A stretch of 64,000 bases of DNA from Limnohabitans sp. MMS-10A-192 (GCF_003063335.1 NZ_NERX01000002.1:124001-188000), one strand, 5' to 3'; positions 1 to 7,936 are shown, numbered from the stretch's first letter. Program-made: numbers and translations. Notes: generated from the sequence alone by a model not told the origin.

Positions 1-2
1 AG

Positions 3-131
3 GACCCTTTTACGGGCTATTACCTCTTAGGCCCCATGGCCATCCAGTTGGGGCTGACCAGCTTGCAAACGCTGAACCCTGTGCGTGAAGCCACGCCCTT
101 CGCGGAAGCTCTGGGCCATCACGCGACCTGA
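3..131 (+). pseudogene. Truncated IclR-family regulator remnant
   Basis: An open frame runs from the window edge to a TGA at 129-131. Its translation contains YYLLGPMAIQLGLTSLQTL followed by NPVREATPF. This matches, almost residue for residue, the segment of IclR proteins that joins the winged-helix domain to the effector domain; the neighbouring intact IclR has YDLGPAALRVGLASLQRL at the same place. The frame stops just as the effector domain should begin, four bases before the stop of the convergent intact IclR gene. About 200 residues of effector domain are therefore missing. The N-terminal part lies outside the window, so it cannot be checked whether the gene is otherwise whole. Confidence 0.65.
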
Positions 132-135
132 GACG

Positions 136-963
136 TTAAGCCTGCGCTGGTTGCTGACCACCGAGACGCAAAGTCAGCTCTTTAACGGCCTCGGCCAACA
201 TGGATACCGCTTCGTTTTTCCAAGCTGCGGGAAGCCGGTTTTCGTGGTTGGTCATCGTGATCACCATCACGGGGTTACCCTCCAAGTCAAAGACCGGTGC
301 ACTGAATGCATTCACGCCGGGAATAGGGTTACTGATCGCTCGACTGACGCCATGCCGGCGTGCTTCCTGAACAATTTCTTGAATCTCCGGTTGGCGCTGC
401 TGCCATTTTTCCTGCGGCATAGCCTCACCCAAAGGGCCTGCAATCGCTTGTAGCAGCCGCTCTTGAGGCAAGACTGAGGCAAACGCTCTTCCCGTCGCCG
501 TATCGAAAAGCGACAACACACTGCCGATCCGCAGTGAGACGTGCAGTTGCTGCTGCGCCTCAATCAAACGCACCACAGTGGGTCCGAAATTACCCCAAAC
601 TGCAATCGCAATGGCATGTCCTGTTTGTGCGGCAAGTTGTCGGATCACAGGTTCAGCAACCGTCATGGGTTCAAGTCTTTGCAGACTGGCCAAACCCACG
701 CGCAAAGCTGCCGGTCCCAGGTCGTATCGGCCCGAAGAGTCTTGTTCGATTAAGCCGAGTCGACCATAACTCACCAAGTAGGGATGGGCCCTGGATGGCG
801 TCATTTCAGCACGTGCGGCTAAGTCCTTGAGACTCAGGGCCGAGCCGCTGTCTGCAAGAGCCAATAACAGACGGCCACCAACTTCAACCGACTGAACAGC
901 GCGTTGTGATTTGTCCTCGATTTCAAGCGAGAGCACTTGGGTAGGTTCAGATTTTTTTCGCAT
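136..963 (-). CDS. IclR-family transcriptional regulator
   Basis: A 275-residue regulator with an N-terminal winged helix (residues about 20-80, containing SLKDLAARAEMTPSRAHPYL as recognition region) and a C-terminal IclR effector-binding domain. The length is typical of the family. The ATG at 963 is preferred; a TTG nine codons upstream (990) is also open, with a weak purine run before it. The gene is divergent from the aromatic cluster that starts at 1055, and a perfect inverted repeat lies between them. IclR proteins usually control the adjacent catabolic operon, so it probably senses an aromatic acid or pathway intermediate. The effector is unknown. Confidence 0.88.
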   Translation of the reverse strand: MRKKSEPTQVLSLEIEDKSQRAVQSVEVGGRLLLALADSGSALSLKDLAARAEMTPSRAHPYLVSYGRLGLIEQDSSGRYDLGPAALRVGLASLQRLEPMTVAEPVIRQLAAQTGHAIAIAVWGNFGPTVVRLIEAQQQLHVSLRIGSVLSLFDTATGRAFASVLPQERLLQAIAGPLGEAMPQEKWQQRQPEIQEIVQEARRHGVSRAISNPIPGVNAFSAPVFDLEGNPVMVITMTNHENRLPAAWKNEAVSMLAEAVKELTLRLGGQQPAQA

Positions 964-976
964 AGAACGAATGAGT

Positions 977-1005
977 TTGACACAAACCAACTATCTCAGT
1001 ATATT
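977..1005 (+). promoter_or_regulatory. Sigma-70 type promoter of the aromatic cluster
   Basis: A TTGACA box at 977-982 is followed by exactly 17 bases and TATATT at 1000-1005. The expected start point falls near 1012, giving a leader of about 43 bases before the ATG at 1055. The -35 box lies inside the 5' end of the divergent IclR gene if its TTG start is used. Confidence 0.6.
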
Positions 1006-1014
1006 CATCAATGA

Positions 1015-1033
1015 CAAATAGATTCGCTATTTG
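1015..1033. promoter_or_regulatory. Candidate IclR operator (inverted repeat)
   Basis: CAAATAG (1015-1021) and CTATTTG (1027-1033) form a perfect 7-base inverted repeat with a 5-base spacer. It sits just downstream of the predicted transcription start of the cluster, where a bound repressor would block elongation. Assignment to the adjacent IclR protein is inference. Confidence 0.5.
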
Positions 1034-1054
1034 CAAATATAAGATTTAGACACC

Positions 1055-2008
1055 ATGACCAAGACATTCGCATCCGCAGCCGACCTCGAAGAGAAAAAGG
1101 TCACCTTTAGCCAGATCTCTGAACACGCCTGGGCTTACACCGCAGAGGGAGACCCCAATACTGGAATCATCATTGGCGACGACGCCGTTCTGGTCGCCGA
1201 CACCCAGGCCACCCCAGCCATGGCAGCAGACGTCATCCGTCGAATCCGCGAGGTCACCGATAAGCCCATCAAATACGTCGTACTCACGCATTACCACGCC
1301 GTGCGCGTTCTAGGCGCCAGCGCATACCAACCTCAACAAATTCTGGCCAGTCAGGACACCTACGACCTAATCGTCGAGCGGGGAGAGCAGGACAAAGCCA
1401 GTGAAATTGGGCGCTTCCCTCGCCTATTTCAAAACGTAGAAACAGTTCCTACGGGACTGACTTGGCCGACCATGACATTCAACGGCAAGATGACCCTGTG
1501 GCTAGGCAAGCTTGAAGTGCAGTTGTTGCAATTGGGCCGTGGCCACACCAAAGGCGACACCGTAGTTTGGCTGCCGAGTGAGAAGACACTTCTTTCGGGG
1601 GATCTGGTTGAATTTGACGCCACGCCTTATGCCGGTGACGCCTACTTTCAGGACTGGCCACAAACTCTGGACAACATCGCTGCACTCAAACCACGTGCGT
1701 TGGTACCTGGGCGTGGCCCTGCATTGCTGGGTGAGCTGCAAGTCAAGGCGGGCCTTGAGTGCACGCGCGACTTCATTAGTGACGTGTGGAATAGTGTCAA
1801 GGCTGGGGCCGACGCAGGCCGTGACCTGCGCAAAGTCTATGAGGAAACCTTTGCCAAGCTTCAGCCCAAGTACGGCAGCTGGGTGATCTTCAACCACTGC
1901 ATGCCTTTTGACGTCACCCGCGCCTACGACGAGGCTACGCAATACCCCGACCCTCGAATCTGGACTGCCGAACGTGACCAGCAAATGTGGCAAACGCTGG
2001 AAGGCTGA
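1055..2008 (+). CDS. MBL-fold metallo-hydrolase-like protein with altered metal site
   Basis: A 317-residue metallo-beta-lactamase-fold protein. The hallmark HxHxDH segment reads THYHAVRV at residues 78-85: both first histidines are kept (H79, H81) but the Asp and third His are Val and Arg. GHTKGD (H164) and SGD (D183) are present. The late GHG motif is PGRG (about 217-220), so another ligand is Arg. One metal site looks lost or rebuilt. It is the first gene of the cluster behind a strong promoter, 36 bases before the FAD hydroxylase. Homologues of this gene set are associated with aromatic-acid degradation, but the reaction is unknown. It may be a thioesterase or lactonase, or catalytically silent. 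Confidence 0.8.
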   Translation: MTKTFASAADLEEKKVTFSQISEHAWAYTAEGDPNTGIIIGDDAVLVADTQATPAMAADVIRRIREVTDKPIKYVVLTHYHAVRVLGASAYQPQQILASQDTYDLIVERGEQDKASEIGRFPRLFQNVETVPTGLTWPTMTFNGKMTLWLGKLEVQLLQLGRGHTKGDTVVWLPSEKTLLSGDLVEFDATPYAGDAYFQDWPQTLDNIAALKPRALVPGRGPALLGELQVKAGLECTRDFISDVWNSVKAGADAGRDLRKVYEETFAKLQPKYGSWVIFNHCMPFDVTRAYDEATQYPDPRIWTAERDQQMWQTLEG

Positions 2009-2044
2009 GGAGCAGGCGTATTCATTTACTCATCAGGAATCCTA

Positions 2045-3691
2045 ATGAAACTCGACGACCTTCCCCTTCATGAATTGCGCGGCACCGGTGAGCAGGTGCA
2101 AGCCATACAGTTCCCTTATGTGCGTTCGCCCGACCAAGATGCGGCGCAACCGGCCCGTCACCCCATAGTGATCGTGGGGGCAGGACCGGTCGGCCTTTCA
2201 GCGGCCATCGACCTCGCACAGCGTGGCCAGCCCGTACTGGTTGTGGACAACGACGACAGGCTCTCCTTCGGCTCGCGTGCGCTGTGTTTTGCCAAGCGCA
2301 CACTTGAAATTTGGGACCGTCTTGGCGTGGGTGATTCCATGGTGGACAAGGGTGTGTCCTGGAACGTGGGCAAGGTCTTTTTGCGCGACGAGCAGGTCTA
2401 CCAGTTCAACCTGCTACCAGAATCGGCCCATGAGCGTCCGGCCTTCATCAATTTGCAGCAGTACTACTGTGAGGCGTATCTGGTCGAGCGTGCACTGCAG
2501 CTCCCCAACATCGAAATCCGCTGGAAAAATAACCTTACAGCTTTGCAAACTCGGGACGATGGAGCCTTACTGACGCTGGATACGCCCGAAGGAAGTTACC
2601 AGATAGATGCCAGTTGGGTCATCGCCTGTGATGGCGGTCGCTCGCCTGTACGCAACATGATGGGCCTGGACAGCAAGGGCCGCATCTTCCAGGACCGATT
2701 CCTGATTGCTGACGTCAAGATGAAGGCGGACTTCCCCACCGAGCGCTGGTTCTGGTTTGATCCCCCCTTCCATCGAAACCAGAGCGTGCTGTTGCACCGC
2801 GAACCTGACAACGTTTGGCGTATCGACTTCCAGCTGGGCTGGGATGCCGATCCGGAAGAAGAGAAAAAACCCGAGAACATCATGCCCCGGGTGCAGGCCA
2901 TGCTGGGCAAGGACGTGGAATTCACACTGGAATGGGCCAGTGTCTACACCTTTGCCTGCCTTCGCATGGACAAATTCGTACACGGCCGAGTGATTTTTGC
3001 GGGAGACGCAGCACACGGTGTATCACCCTTCGGAGCTCGCGGCGCCAACAGCGGCGTGCAAGACGCCGACAACCTGGCCTGGAAGCTGGACTGGGTTCTC
3101 AAAGGGCGTGCCGGTGTGGAGTTGCTCAACAGCTACGGAACGGAGCGTGAATACGCGGCCGACGAAAATATCCTCAACTCTACGCGCGCCACCGATTTCA
3201 TCACGCCCAAAAGCGAGATCAGTCGTATGTTCCGCGATCAGGTGCTGGGACTGGCACGTGACCATGAGTTTGCACGCCGCATTGTCAACAGCGGCCGACT
3301 GTCGGTACCTGCTACGCTTCATGAGACCTCACTGAACACACCTGACGTGGACGCCTTCAAGGGACGCATGGTCCCGGGAGCACCCCTGACCGATGCACCA
3401 GTGCAGCGCGCGAGCCGGGATACATGGCTGCTGCGTTCACTGGGACCAGAGTTCACCTTGCTGGTATTTGGCGATGCGCCTTCCTGGGCTCCCAGCCTGT
3501 CTAACGTAACCGTATTGCGGATTGGCATGGACCTGCTTGATACCCAGGGCTTACTGGCTCAAAGGTTAGATGCCACTCCTGGCACGGCTTACCTGATACG
3601 ACCGGATCAGCATGTAAGCGGTCGATGGCGCAAGCCTAATGAAGAGGCTGTGCGCGCCGCATTGGCAAAAACCACTTGTACCCAAATTTGA
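2045..3691 (+). CDS. FAD-dependent aromatic hydroxylase (MhpA/PheA-like)
   Basis: A 548-residue flavoprotein monooxygenase. It shows the Rossmann GxGxxG (GAGPVG, residues 45-50), the DG motif (ACDGGRSPVRN, about 195-205) and the GD motif (FAGDAAHGVSPFGARG, about 316-331). These define class A aromatic hydroxylases, which use NAD(P)H and O2 to hydroxylate phenolic acids. The C-terminal thioredoxin-like part ends with segments usual for MhpA-type enzymes. A short purine run precedes the ATG at 2045. Linkage to fumarylacetoacetase suggests that the product feeds homogentisate- or gentisate-type ring cleavage. The substrate itself cannot be read from the sequence. Confidence 0.87.
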   Translation: MKLDDLPLHELRGTGEQVQAIQFPYVRSPDQDAAQPARHPIVIVGAGPVGLSAAIDLAQRGQPVLVVDNDDRLSFGSRALCFAKRTLEIWDRLGVGDSMVDKGVSWNVGKVFLRDEQVYQFNLLPESAHERPAFINLQQYYCEAYLVERALQLPNIEIRWKNNLTALQTRDDGALLTLDTPEGSYQIDASWVIACDGGRSPVRNMMGLDSKGRIFQDRFLIADVKMKADFPTERWFWFDPPFHRNQSVLLHREPDNVWRIDFQLGWDADPEEEKKPENIMPRVQAMLGKDVEFTLEWASVYTFACLRMDKFVHGRVIFAGDAAHGVSPFGARGANSGVQDADNLAWKLDWVLKGRAGVELLNSYGTEREYAADENILNSTRATDFITPKSEISRMFRDQVLGLARDHEFARRIVNSGRLSVPATLHETSLNTPDVDAFKGRMVPGAPLTDAPVQRASRDTWLLRSLGPEFTLLVFGDAPSWAPSLSNVTVLRIGMDLLDTQGLLAQRLDATPGTAYLIRPDQHVSGRWRKPNEEAVRAALAKTTCTQI

Positions 3692-3707
3692 TCCTCAAAG
3701 AGACAAC

Positions 3708-3968
3708 ATGCTGAATACCCAACCGAACATGGCCTCTTACGATGACTATTACGAGGCGCTCATCACAGCCCATCAAGGTTTGGAGACGGAGGAGAGCCAT
3801 GCAATGAATGCACGCCTGGTACTCCTGCTTTCCAACCACATCGGTGACCTCGGAGTGCTCCAGGAGGCGTTAGGCCTTGCCCGCGGTAAGCCAGCTGCTG
3901 CCGAATCCGTATCCCTGGCCGGACGCACAGCGATCGCGCCCGTTGCCCCCTCGCATACTCCCGCATGA
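3708..3968 (+). CDS. DUF2783 small protein
   Basis: An 86-residue protein whose first 60 residues (YDDYYEALITAHQGLET, then NARLVLLLSNHIGDLGVL) match the DUF2783 family as I remember it: short helical proteins found next to FAD hydroxylases and homogentisate-type genes in Burkholderiales. It begins 16 bases after the hydroxylase stop, so it is likely co-translated; it could stabilise the hydroxylase. An internal ATG at 3729 is an alternative start. The tail after residue 65 is Ala/Pro-rich and probably disordered. Confidence 0.75.
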   Translation: MLNTQPNMASYDDYYEALITAHQGLETEESHAMNARLVLLLSNHIGDLGVLQEALGLARGKPAAAESVSLAGRTAIAPVAPSHTPA

Positions 3969-4014
3969 AGCGGTGATTGACACGTCTCGCATTGACGCCA
4001 AACAGAAAGGCAAT

Positions 4015-4554
4015 ATGTCACTCATACAAAAAATCCACCACGTCGCTTACCGCTGCAAAGACGCTAAAGAAACCGTTCAGTGGTATCAAAAGCACCTGGA
4101 CATGAAATTCGTGCTGGCGATCGCCGAAAACGAAGTGCCATCCACCAAAGCGCCAGACCCCTACATGCACGTCTTTCTGGATGCAGGCCACGGCAACATA
4201 CTGGCTTTCTTTGAGCTGCCCAGCCAGCCCGAGATGGGCCGCGACGAAAACACCCCCGCTTGGGTGCAGCACCTGGCGCTGAAAGTCGACTCGATGGAAA
4301 CATTGCTGGCCGCCAAGGACAAGCTGGTGGCGGGCGGTGTCGAGGTTCTCGGCCCGGTCGACCACACCATCTTCAAGAGCATCTATTTCTTTGACCCGAG
4401 CGGCCACCGCCTGGAGCTGGCCGCCGACTGCGGTACACCCGAGATGATGAAGAAACTCGACGAAGTGAAGTGGGACATGCTCGAAGAATGGAGCCAAACC
4501 AAGCGCGCGCCCAAACACGCCGCCTGGATGCACGACGGCAGCATGTCCGCCTGA
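4015..4554 (+). CDS. VOC-family metalloprotein
   Basis: A 179-residue vicinal-oxygen-chelate protein with two beta-alpha-beta-beta-beta modules. Candidate metal ligands are visible at IHHVAYRC (His), AFFELP (Glu), QHLALKV (His) and HRLELA (Glu), the H-E-H-E pattern of glyoxalase-type enzymes. The frame is open further upstream, but the ATG at 4015 follows the DUF2783 stop and begins the conserved fold. It ends 10 bases before fahA. It could act on a ring-cleavage product, for example as an isomerase, or be a dioxygenase. No maleylacetoacetate isomerase or ring-cleaving dioxygenase is seen nearby, so it is the obvious candidate for a missing step. Confidence 0.8.
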   Translation: MSLIQKIHHVAYRCKDAKETVQWYQKHLDMKFVLAIAENEVPSTKAPDPYMHVFLDAGHGNILAFFELPSQPEMGRDENTPAWVQHLALKVDSMETLLAAKDKLVAGGVEVLGPVDHTIFKSIYFFDPSGHRLELAADCGTPEMMKKLDEVKWDMLEEWSQTKRAPKHAAWMHDGSMSA

Positions 4555-4564
4555 AAGCCGCTCG

Positions 4565-5881
4565 ATGACCATGCTCAACGAAACCCACAACTCGGCACTC
4601 ACAAGCTGGGTCCCCTCGGCCAACACGGCTGGCACCGACTTCCCCATCCAGAACCTGCCGTTCGCGGTGTTCCGCCGCAAGGGCTCTGCAGAAGCCTTCC
4701 GTGGCGGTGTGGCCATTGGCGACCAGATACTGGATCTGGCTGCTGTTGCCCAATCAGGCGTGCTGACAGGCGAAGCTGCTGCTGCCGCGCAAGCGGGCGC
4801 ACAAGACAAGCTCAACGCGCTGATGGCGCTGGGCACCAAGGCCTGGAGCGCGTTGCGCCTGGCCCTGTCGCGTGCGCTGCGTGAAGGCTCTGCCGATCAA
4901 GCTGCGCTGCAGGCATGCCTGGTACCACAAGCCGAGGCCGAATACGACGTGCCCGCCCGCATCGGCGACTACACCGACTTCTACACCTCGGTGCACCACG
5001 CCACCAACATCGGCAAGCAATTCCGCCCCGACAACCCGCTGCTGCCCAACTACAAATGGGTGCCGATCGGCTACCACGGCCGTGCGTCCAGCATTGGCGT
5101 ATCGGGCCAGCAGTTCCGCCGCCCGGTGGGCCAGACCATGCCGCCCGGCGCGACCGAGCCGTCGTTCGGCCCCTGCAAGCGGCTGGACATTGAGCTGGAG
5201 CTGGGCATCTTTGTGGGCAGCGGCAACGCCTTGGGCGAGTCCGTGCCGATCACAGAAGCCGAAGACCATGTGTTTGGCATCTGCCTGCTCAACGACTGGT
5301 CGGCCCGCGACATTCAGGGTTGGGAATACCAACCTCTAGGCCCCTTCCTGGCCAAGAACTTTGCAACCACGGTCTCGCCCTGGGTGGTGACGCTCGAAGC
5401 GCTGGCCCCTTACCGCACGGCCTTCACCCGGGCCGAAGGTGACCCGCAGCCCATGGCCTATCTGAACTCACCTGCCAACCGCAGCGGCGGCGCGTTCGAT
5501 ATCCAGCTGCAAGTGAGCCTGCAAACGGCCACGATGCGCGCCGCCGGCCAGGCCGACGCCAGCATCTGCCGCACCAGCTACCGCCACGCGTATTGGACGG
5601 TGGCGCAAATGCTCACGCACCACACCGTGAACGGCTGCAACCTGCAACCGGGTGACCTGCTGGGCAGCGGCACGCTGTCGGGCCCCACGCTGGACCAAGC
5701 CGGTGCGTTGATCGAATTGACCACTGGTGGCAAAAATCCGATCGCGCTGCCCAATGGCGAGCAGCGCACCTGGCTGGAAGACGGTGACAGCGTGGTGCTG
5801 CGCGGTTGGTGCGAAAAAGCGGGCGCAGCGCGCATTGGCTTTGGCGAGTGCTTGGGTACTGTGCTACCTGCCAAGGCCTAG
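4565..5881 (+). CDS. fahA: Fumarylacetoacetase
   Basis: A 438-residue enzyme that hydrolyses fumarylacetoacetate to fumarate and acetoacetate, the last step of the homogentisate pathway (tyrosine, phenylacetate). Characteristic segments are DYTDFYTSVHHATNIGKQF (about 138-156), PIGYHGRASSI (about 166-176), ELELGIF with the metal-binding acids (about 213-219) and LLNDWSARDIQGWEYQPLGP (about 242-261). Length and motif order fit true fumarylacetoacetase rather than short FAH-fold hydrolases. It is the last gene of the cluster. Homogentisate dioxygenase (hmgA) is not in the window. The acetoacetate produced could be used by the acetoacetyl-CoA synthetase at 21.7-23.8 kb. Confidence 0.93.
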   Translation: MTMLNETHNSALTSWVPSANTAGTDFPIQNLPFAVFRRKGSAEAFRGGVAIGDQILDLAAVAQSGVLTGEAAAAAQAGAQDKLNALMALGTKAWSALRLALSRALREGSADQAALQACLVPQAEAEYDVPARIGDYTDFYTSVHHATNIGKQFRPDNPLLPNYKWVPIGYHGRASSIGVSGQQFRRPVGQTMPPGATEPSFGPCKRLDIELELGIFVGSGNALGESVPITEAEDHVFGICLLNDWSARDIQGWEYQPLGPFLAKNFATTVSPWVVTLEALAPYRTAFTRAEGDPQPMAYLNSPANRSGGAFDIQLQVSLQTATMRAAGQADASICRTSYRHAYWTVAQMLTHHTVNGCNLQPGDLLGSGTLSGPTLDQAGALIELTTGGKNPIALPNGEQRTWLEDGDSVVLRGWCEKAGAARIGFGECLGTVLPAKA

Positions 5882-6105
5882 TGCGCTGATGGGCGTATGT
5901 TTGCAAGAACAATTAGGAGCGGTAACCCGAGGAAGAATAAAAATTACTGCTAAGCGGAAACCGCCCGCCATGCAGCAAGCATCACACCGATGATGCCGAC
6001 TGATTCCAAGCGTAACCTGCCCTTTAAATTTGAAGAATCGATGACCGCTTTTGGCCGTTTGCGGACATGCCCTCGATCAAACTTGTCCAAACAAAAGGCC
6101 AGCAC
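5882..6105. other. Non-coding gap after fahA
   Basis: The 224 bases between fahA and the LysR remnant hold no ORF that I can support and no strong hairpin. The frames that are open here have no recognisable motif. It may contain further worn-out sequence of the LysR locus. Confidence 0.3.
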
Positions 6106-6416
6106 TCAAGCCATCGCCAAGCGCGCATCCTCTGACAACAAATCAATCAAGTCCCACGCAAAGTTGGGCAGCTCGTCCAGGCTGCGCACGCAAATTTGCA
6201 TGGAGCGAATCGCCCACGCATCAGACAGGGGCACCAGGCGGATGGCCATGCTGCGGGCGTGGCGGCGGGCGGCCGATTCGGGCAGCACGCCCACGCCCGC
6301 TTAGATCATGCGGCAGGCCGCGAGATGTGCGAAGCCTCGGCCCCTTTGGTGAGGCTGTTGGCTTCGGCCACCCGCACCATCAGGCGCAGGTCAACCAGGT
6401 CAAAGTGCACAGACAT
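6106..6416 (-). pseudogene. LysR-family regulator with internal deletion
   Basis: Both ends of a LysR regulator are present but the middle is gone. From the ATG at 6416, 36 codons encode the first two helices of the LysR winged helix (FDLVDLRLMVRVAEANSLTK, then GAEASHISRPAA), ending at TGA 6306-6308. From about 6305 leftward a second frame encodes the LysR C-terminus (AGVGVLPESAARRHARSM to RSLDELPNFAWDLIDLLSED), with a TAA at 6301-6303 just before it. About 200 residues, including the rest of the DNA-binding domain and most of the effector domain, are missing. It lies 28 bases downstream of the carboxypeptidase gene on the same strand. It probably once regulated a nearby catabolic operon. Confidence 0.75.
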
Positions 6417-6444
6417 GGGCAGTCGCTGGTTGACCTGCCGAACA

Positions 6445-7722
6445 TCACTTGCCGAACAGCTGGAGCAGATGCTGCCATGCGCGCAGCAACCAGCCCGAGC
6501 GTTCCACTTCGGCTTGCGCCACCAGCGGGGCTTCGCCCACAAGCTTGCCGTTCGACGTCGCGATCACTTTGCCGATCACAGCGCCTTTGGCAATCGGCGC
6601 TTCCAGGCCGGGCTTGAGCTCGAACGTGGTCTGCACTTGCTGGCCACGCGGCACCGTCAGCATCCACGGTGCGGCCAGCACAGCGGCAACCGTGTCGGCC
6701 TTGCCAAAGCTGACCTTGGCGGTGGTGACCACAGCGCTTGGCTGGATGGGTGTGGCTTTCTCAAACTGGCTGTAGCCCCAGCCGAGCAGTTCGCGTGACT
6801 GATCGGCACGCGCCTGCGGGCTGTGGGTGTTGAGAATGACCGTGATCAAACGCATGTCGTTGCGCTTGGCCGAGGTGACCAGGCAGTAGCCCGCCTCGGC
6901 GGTGTGACCGGTTTTGAGGCCGTCCACGGTGGGGTCGGTGTAAAGCAAGGCGTTGCGGTTGCCTTGCTTGATGCCGTTGTACTTGAACTCGCGCTCGGCG
7001 TAGATGGGGTAGTACTCGGAGCCGTCCTTGATGATGGCGCGCGCCAGGATGGCGAGGTCAGTCGCCGAAGATTTGTGCCCAGGGTCGGGCAAGCCCGTGG
7101 GGTTGACGAAGGTGGTCTTCGTCATGCCCAAGCGCTGGGCTTCGGCGTTCATCAGTTTGGCAAAGCCCGCTTCGGAACCGGCCATGTGCTCGGCGATCGC
7201 CTTGGACGCGTCGTTGCCCGACTGCACGATGATGCCGCGCAGCAGGTCAATGACGGTGGCCTGGCTGTTGAGGGGCAAATACATGCACGACTCGGCACTG
7301 GTGCCACGGCACCAGGCGTTTTCACTGACAGAGACCAAATCGGTGGTCTTGAGCTTGCCCGAGCGCAGCGCCTGCTCGACGATGTAGCTGGTCATCATCT
7401 TGGTGAGCGACGCAGGCGGCAGGGCTTCGTCGGCATTGGCCGCGGCCAGCACCTGGCCGGAGTCGTAGTCCATCAGCAACCAAGCCTTGGCGGGCAGAGC
7501 GGGGGCGTTGTCGGCCAGTGCGACTTGCGCTGCCAGTGGCGGCAGCGCGTTCGCGGCGGCGGCAGATTTTTTGCCGGACGCAGCCTTCTTGGGCACAGCG
7601 GCTTTGCTGGCCGCGTGTTTGCCTGTGGCGTTTTTGGCGGCAAAGGCCACCGAGCTGGGCGCCAGAGCGCCTGCGGCGATGGCGAGGATCAGGGGAAGGA
7701 GGGGGGAGGTCTTGGTGTGCAT
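6445..7722 (-). CDS. D-alanyl-D-alanine carboxypeptidase (PBP5/6 family)
   Basis: A 425-residue periplasmic low-molecular-mass penicillin-binding protein that trims the terminal D-Ala from peptidoglycan pentapeptides. Residues 1-28 are a signal peptide. The active-site motifs are SLTK (105-108), SGN (168-170) and KTG (270-272). A PBP5 C-terminal beta domain follows, and the last residues (LLRAWQHLLQLFGK) form the expected amphipathic membrane anchor. Residues 29-60 are an unusual Lys/Ala-rich linker of low complexity, absent from Escherichia coli PBP5, which may bind the anionic cell surface. The gene stands between two pseudogenes and is probably transcribed alone. Confidence 0.93.
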   Translation of the reverse strand: MHTKTSPLLPLILAIAAGALAPSSVAFAAKNATGKHAASKAAVPKKAASGKKSAAAANALPPLAAQVALADNAPALPAKAWLLMDYDSGQVLAAANADEALPPASLTKMMTSYIVEQALRSGKLKTTDLVSVSENAWCRGTSAESCMYLPLNSQATVIDLLRGIIVQSGNDASKAIAEHMAGSEAGFAKLMNAEAQRLGMTKTTFVNPTGLPDPGHKSSATDLAILARAIIKDGSEYYPIYAEREFKYNGIKQGNRNALLYTDPTVDGLKTGHTAEAGYCLVTSAKRNDMRLITVILNTHSPQARADQSRELLGWGYSQFEKATPIQPSAVVTTAKVSFGKADTVAAVLAAPWMLTVPRGQQVQTTFELKPGLEAPIAKGAVIGKVIATSNGKLVGEAPLVAQAEVERSGWLLRAWQHLLQLFGK

Positions 7723-7798
7723 GACTTGAATGGGCAGAGCTCTGATTGTCGCCGATCAGAATGCACATCCCTCGCCCCACAGCACCAGGGCTAAGGCC

Positions 7799-7915
7799 TC
7801 AAGCGAGCGAAGCGCGAGGGGTCTGGAGCATCTGCCGCGCCAACAGCAGCACCGGCGGGTCAACCATCTTGCCGTCCACATGCGAGGCGGCGAGTTGGGC
7901 GGTGTGGGATGTCAT
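7799..7915 (-). pseudogene. CitE-type CoA-ester lyase remnant (possibly citramalyl/malyl-CoA lyase)
   Basis: A 38-codon frame starts with an ATG behind a good ribosome-binding site (AAGGAGA, 6-12 bases upstream), 21 bases after the CoA-transferase stop. Its opening MTSHTAQLAA resembles the start of CitE/HpcH lyases. The rest, HVDGKMVDPPVLLLARQML, matches the C-terminal tail of the same family (GkMvD.PVl..A...L). About 230 residues, including the whole TIM barrel, are missing, so the gene looks collapsed by one internal deletion. In itaconate loci a CitE-type lyase follows the CaiB/BaiF transferase, which supports the identity. A 38-residue peptide could still be made, but it cannot be a lyase. 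Confidence 0.55.
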
Positions 7916-7936
7916 GCTGTCTCCTTGTGTTCTGTC

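Noticed and set aside
85-453. 122-codon plus-strand frame inside the IclR gene
   Set aside because: Antisense to a well-supported regulator; the real plus-strand signal here is the short frame ending at 131.
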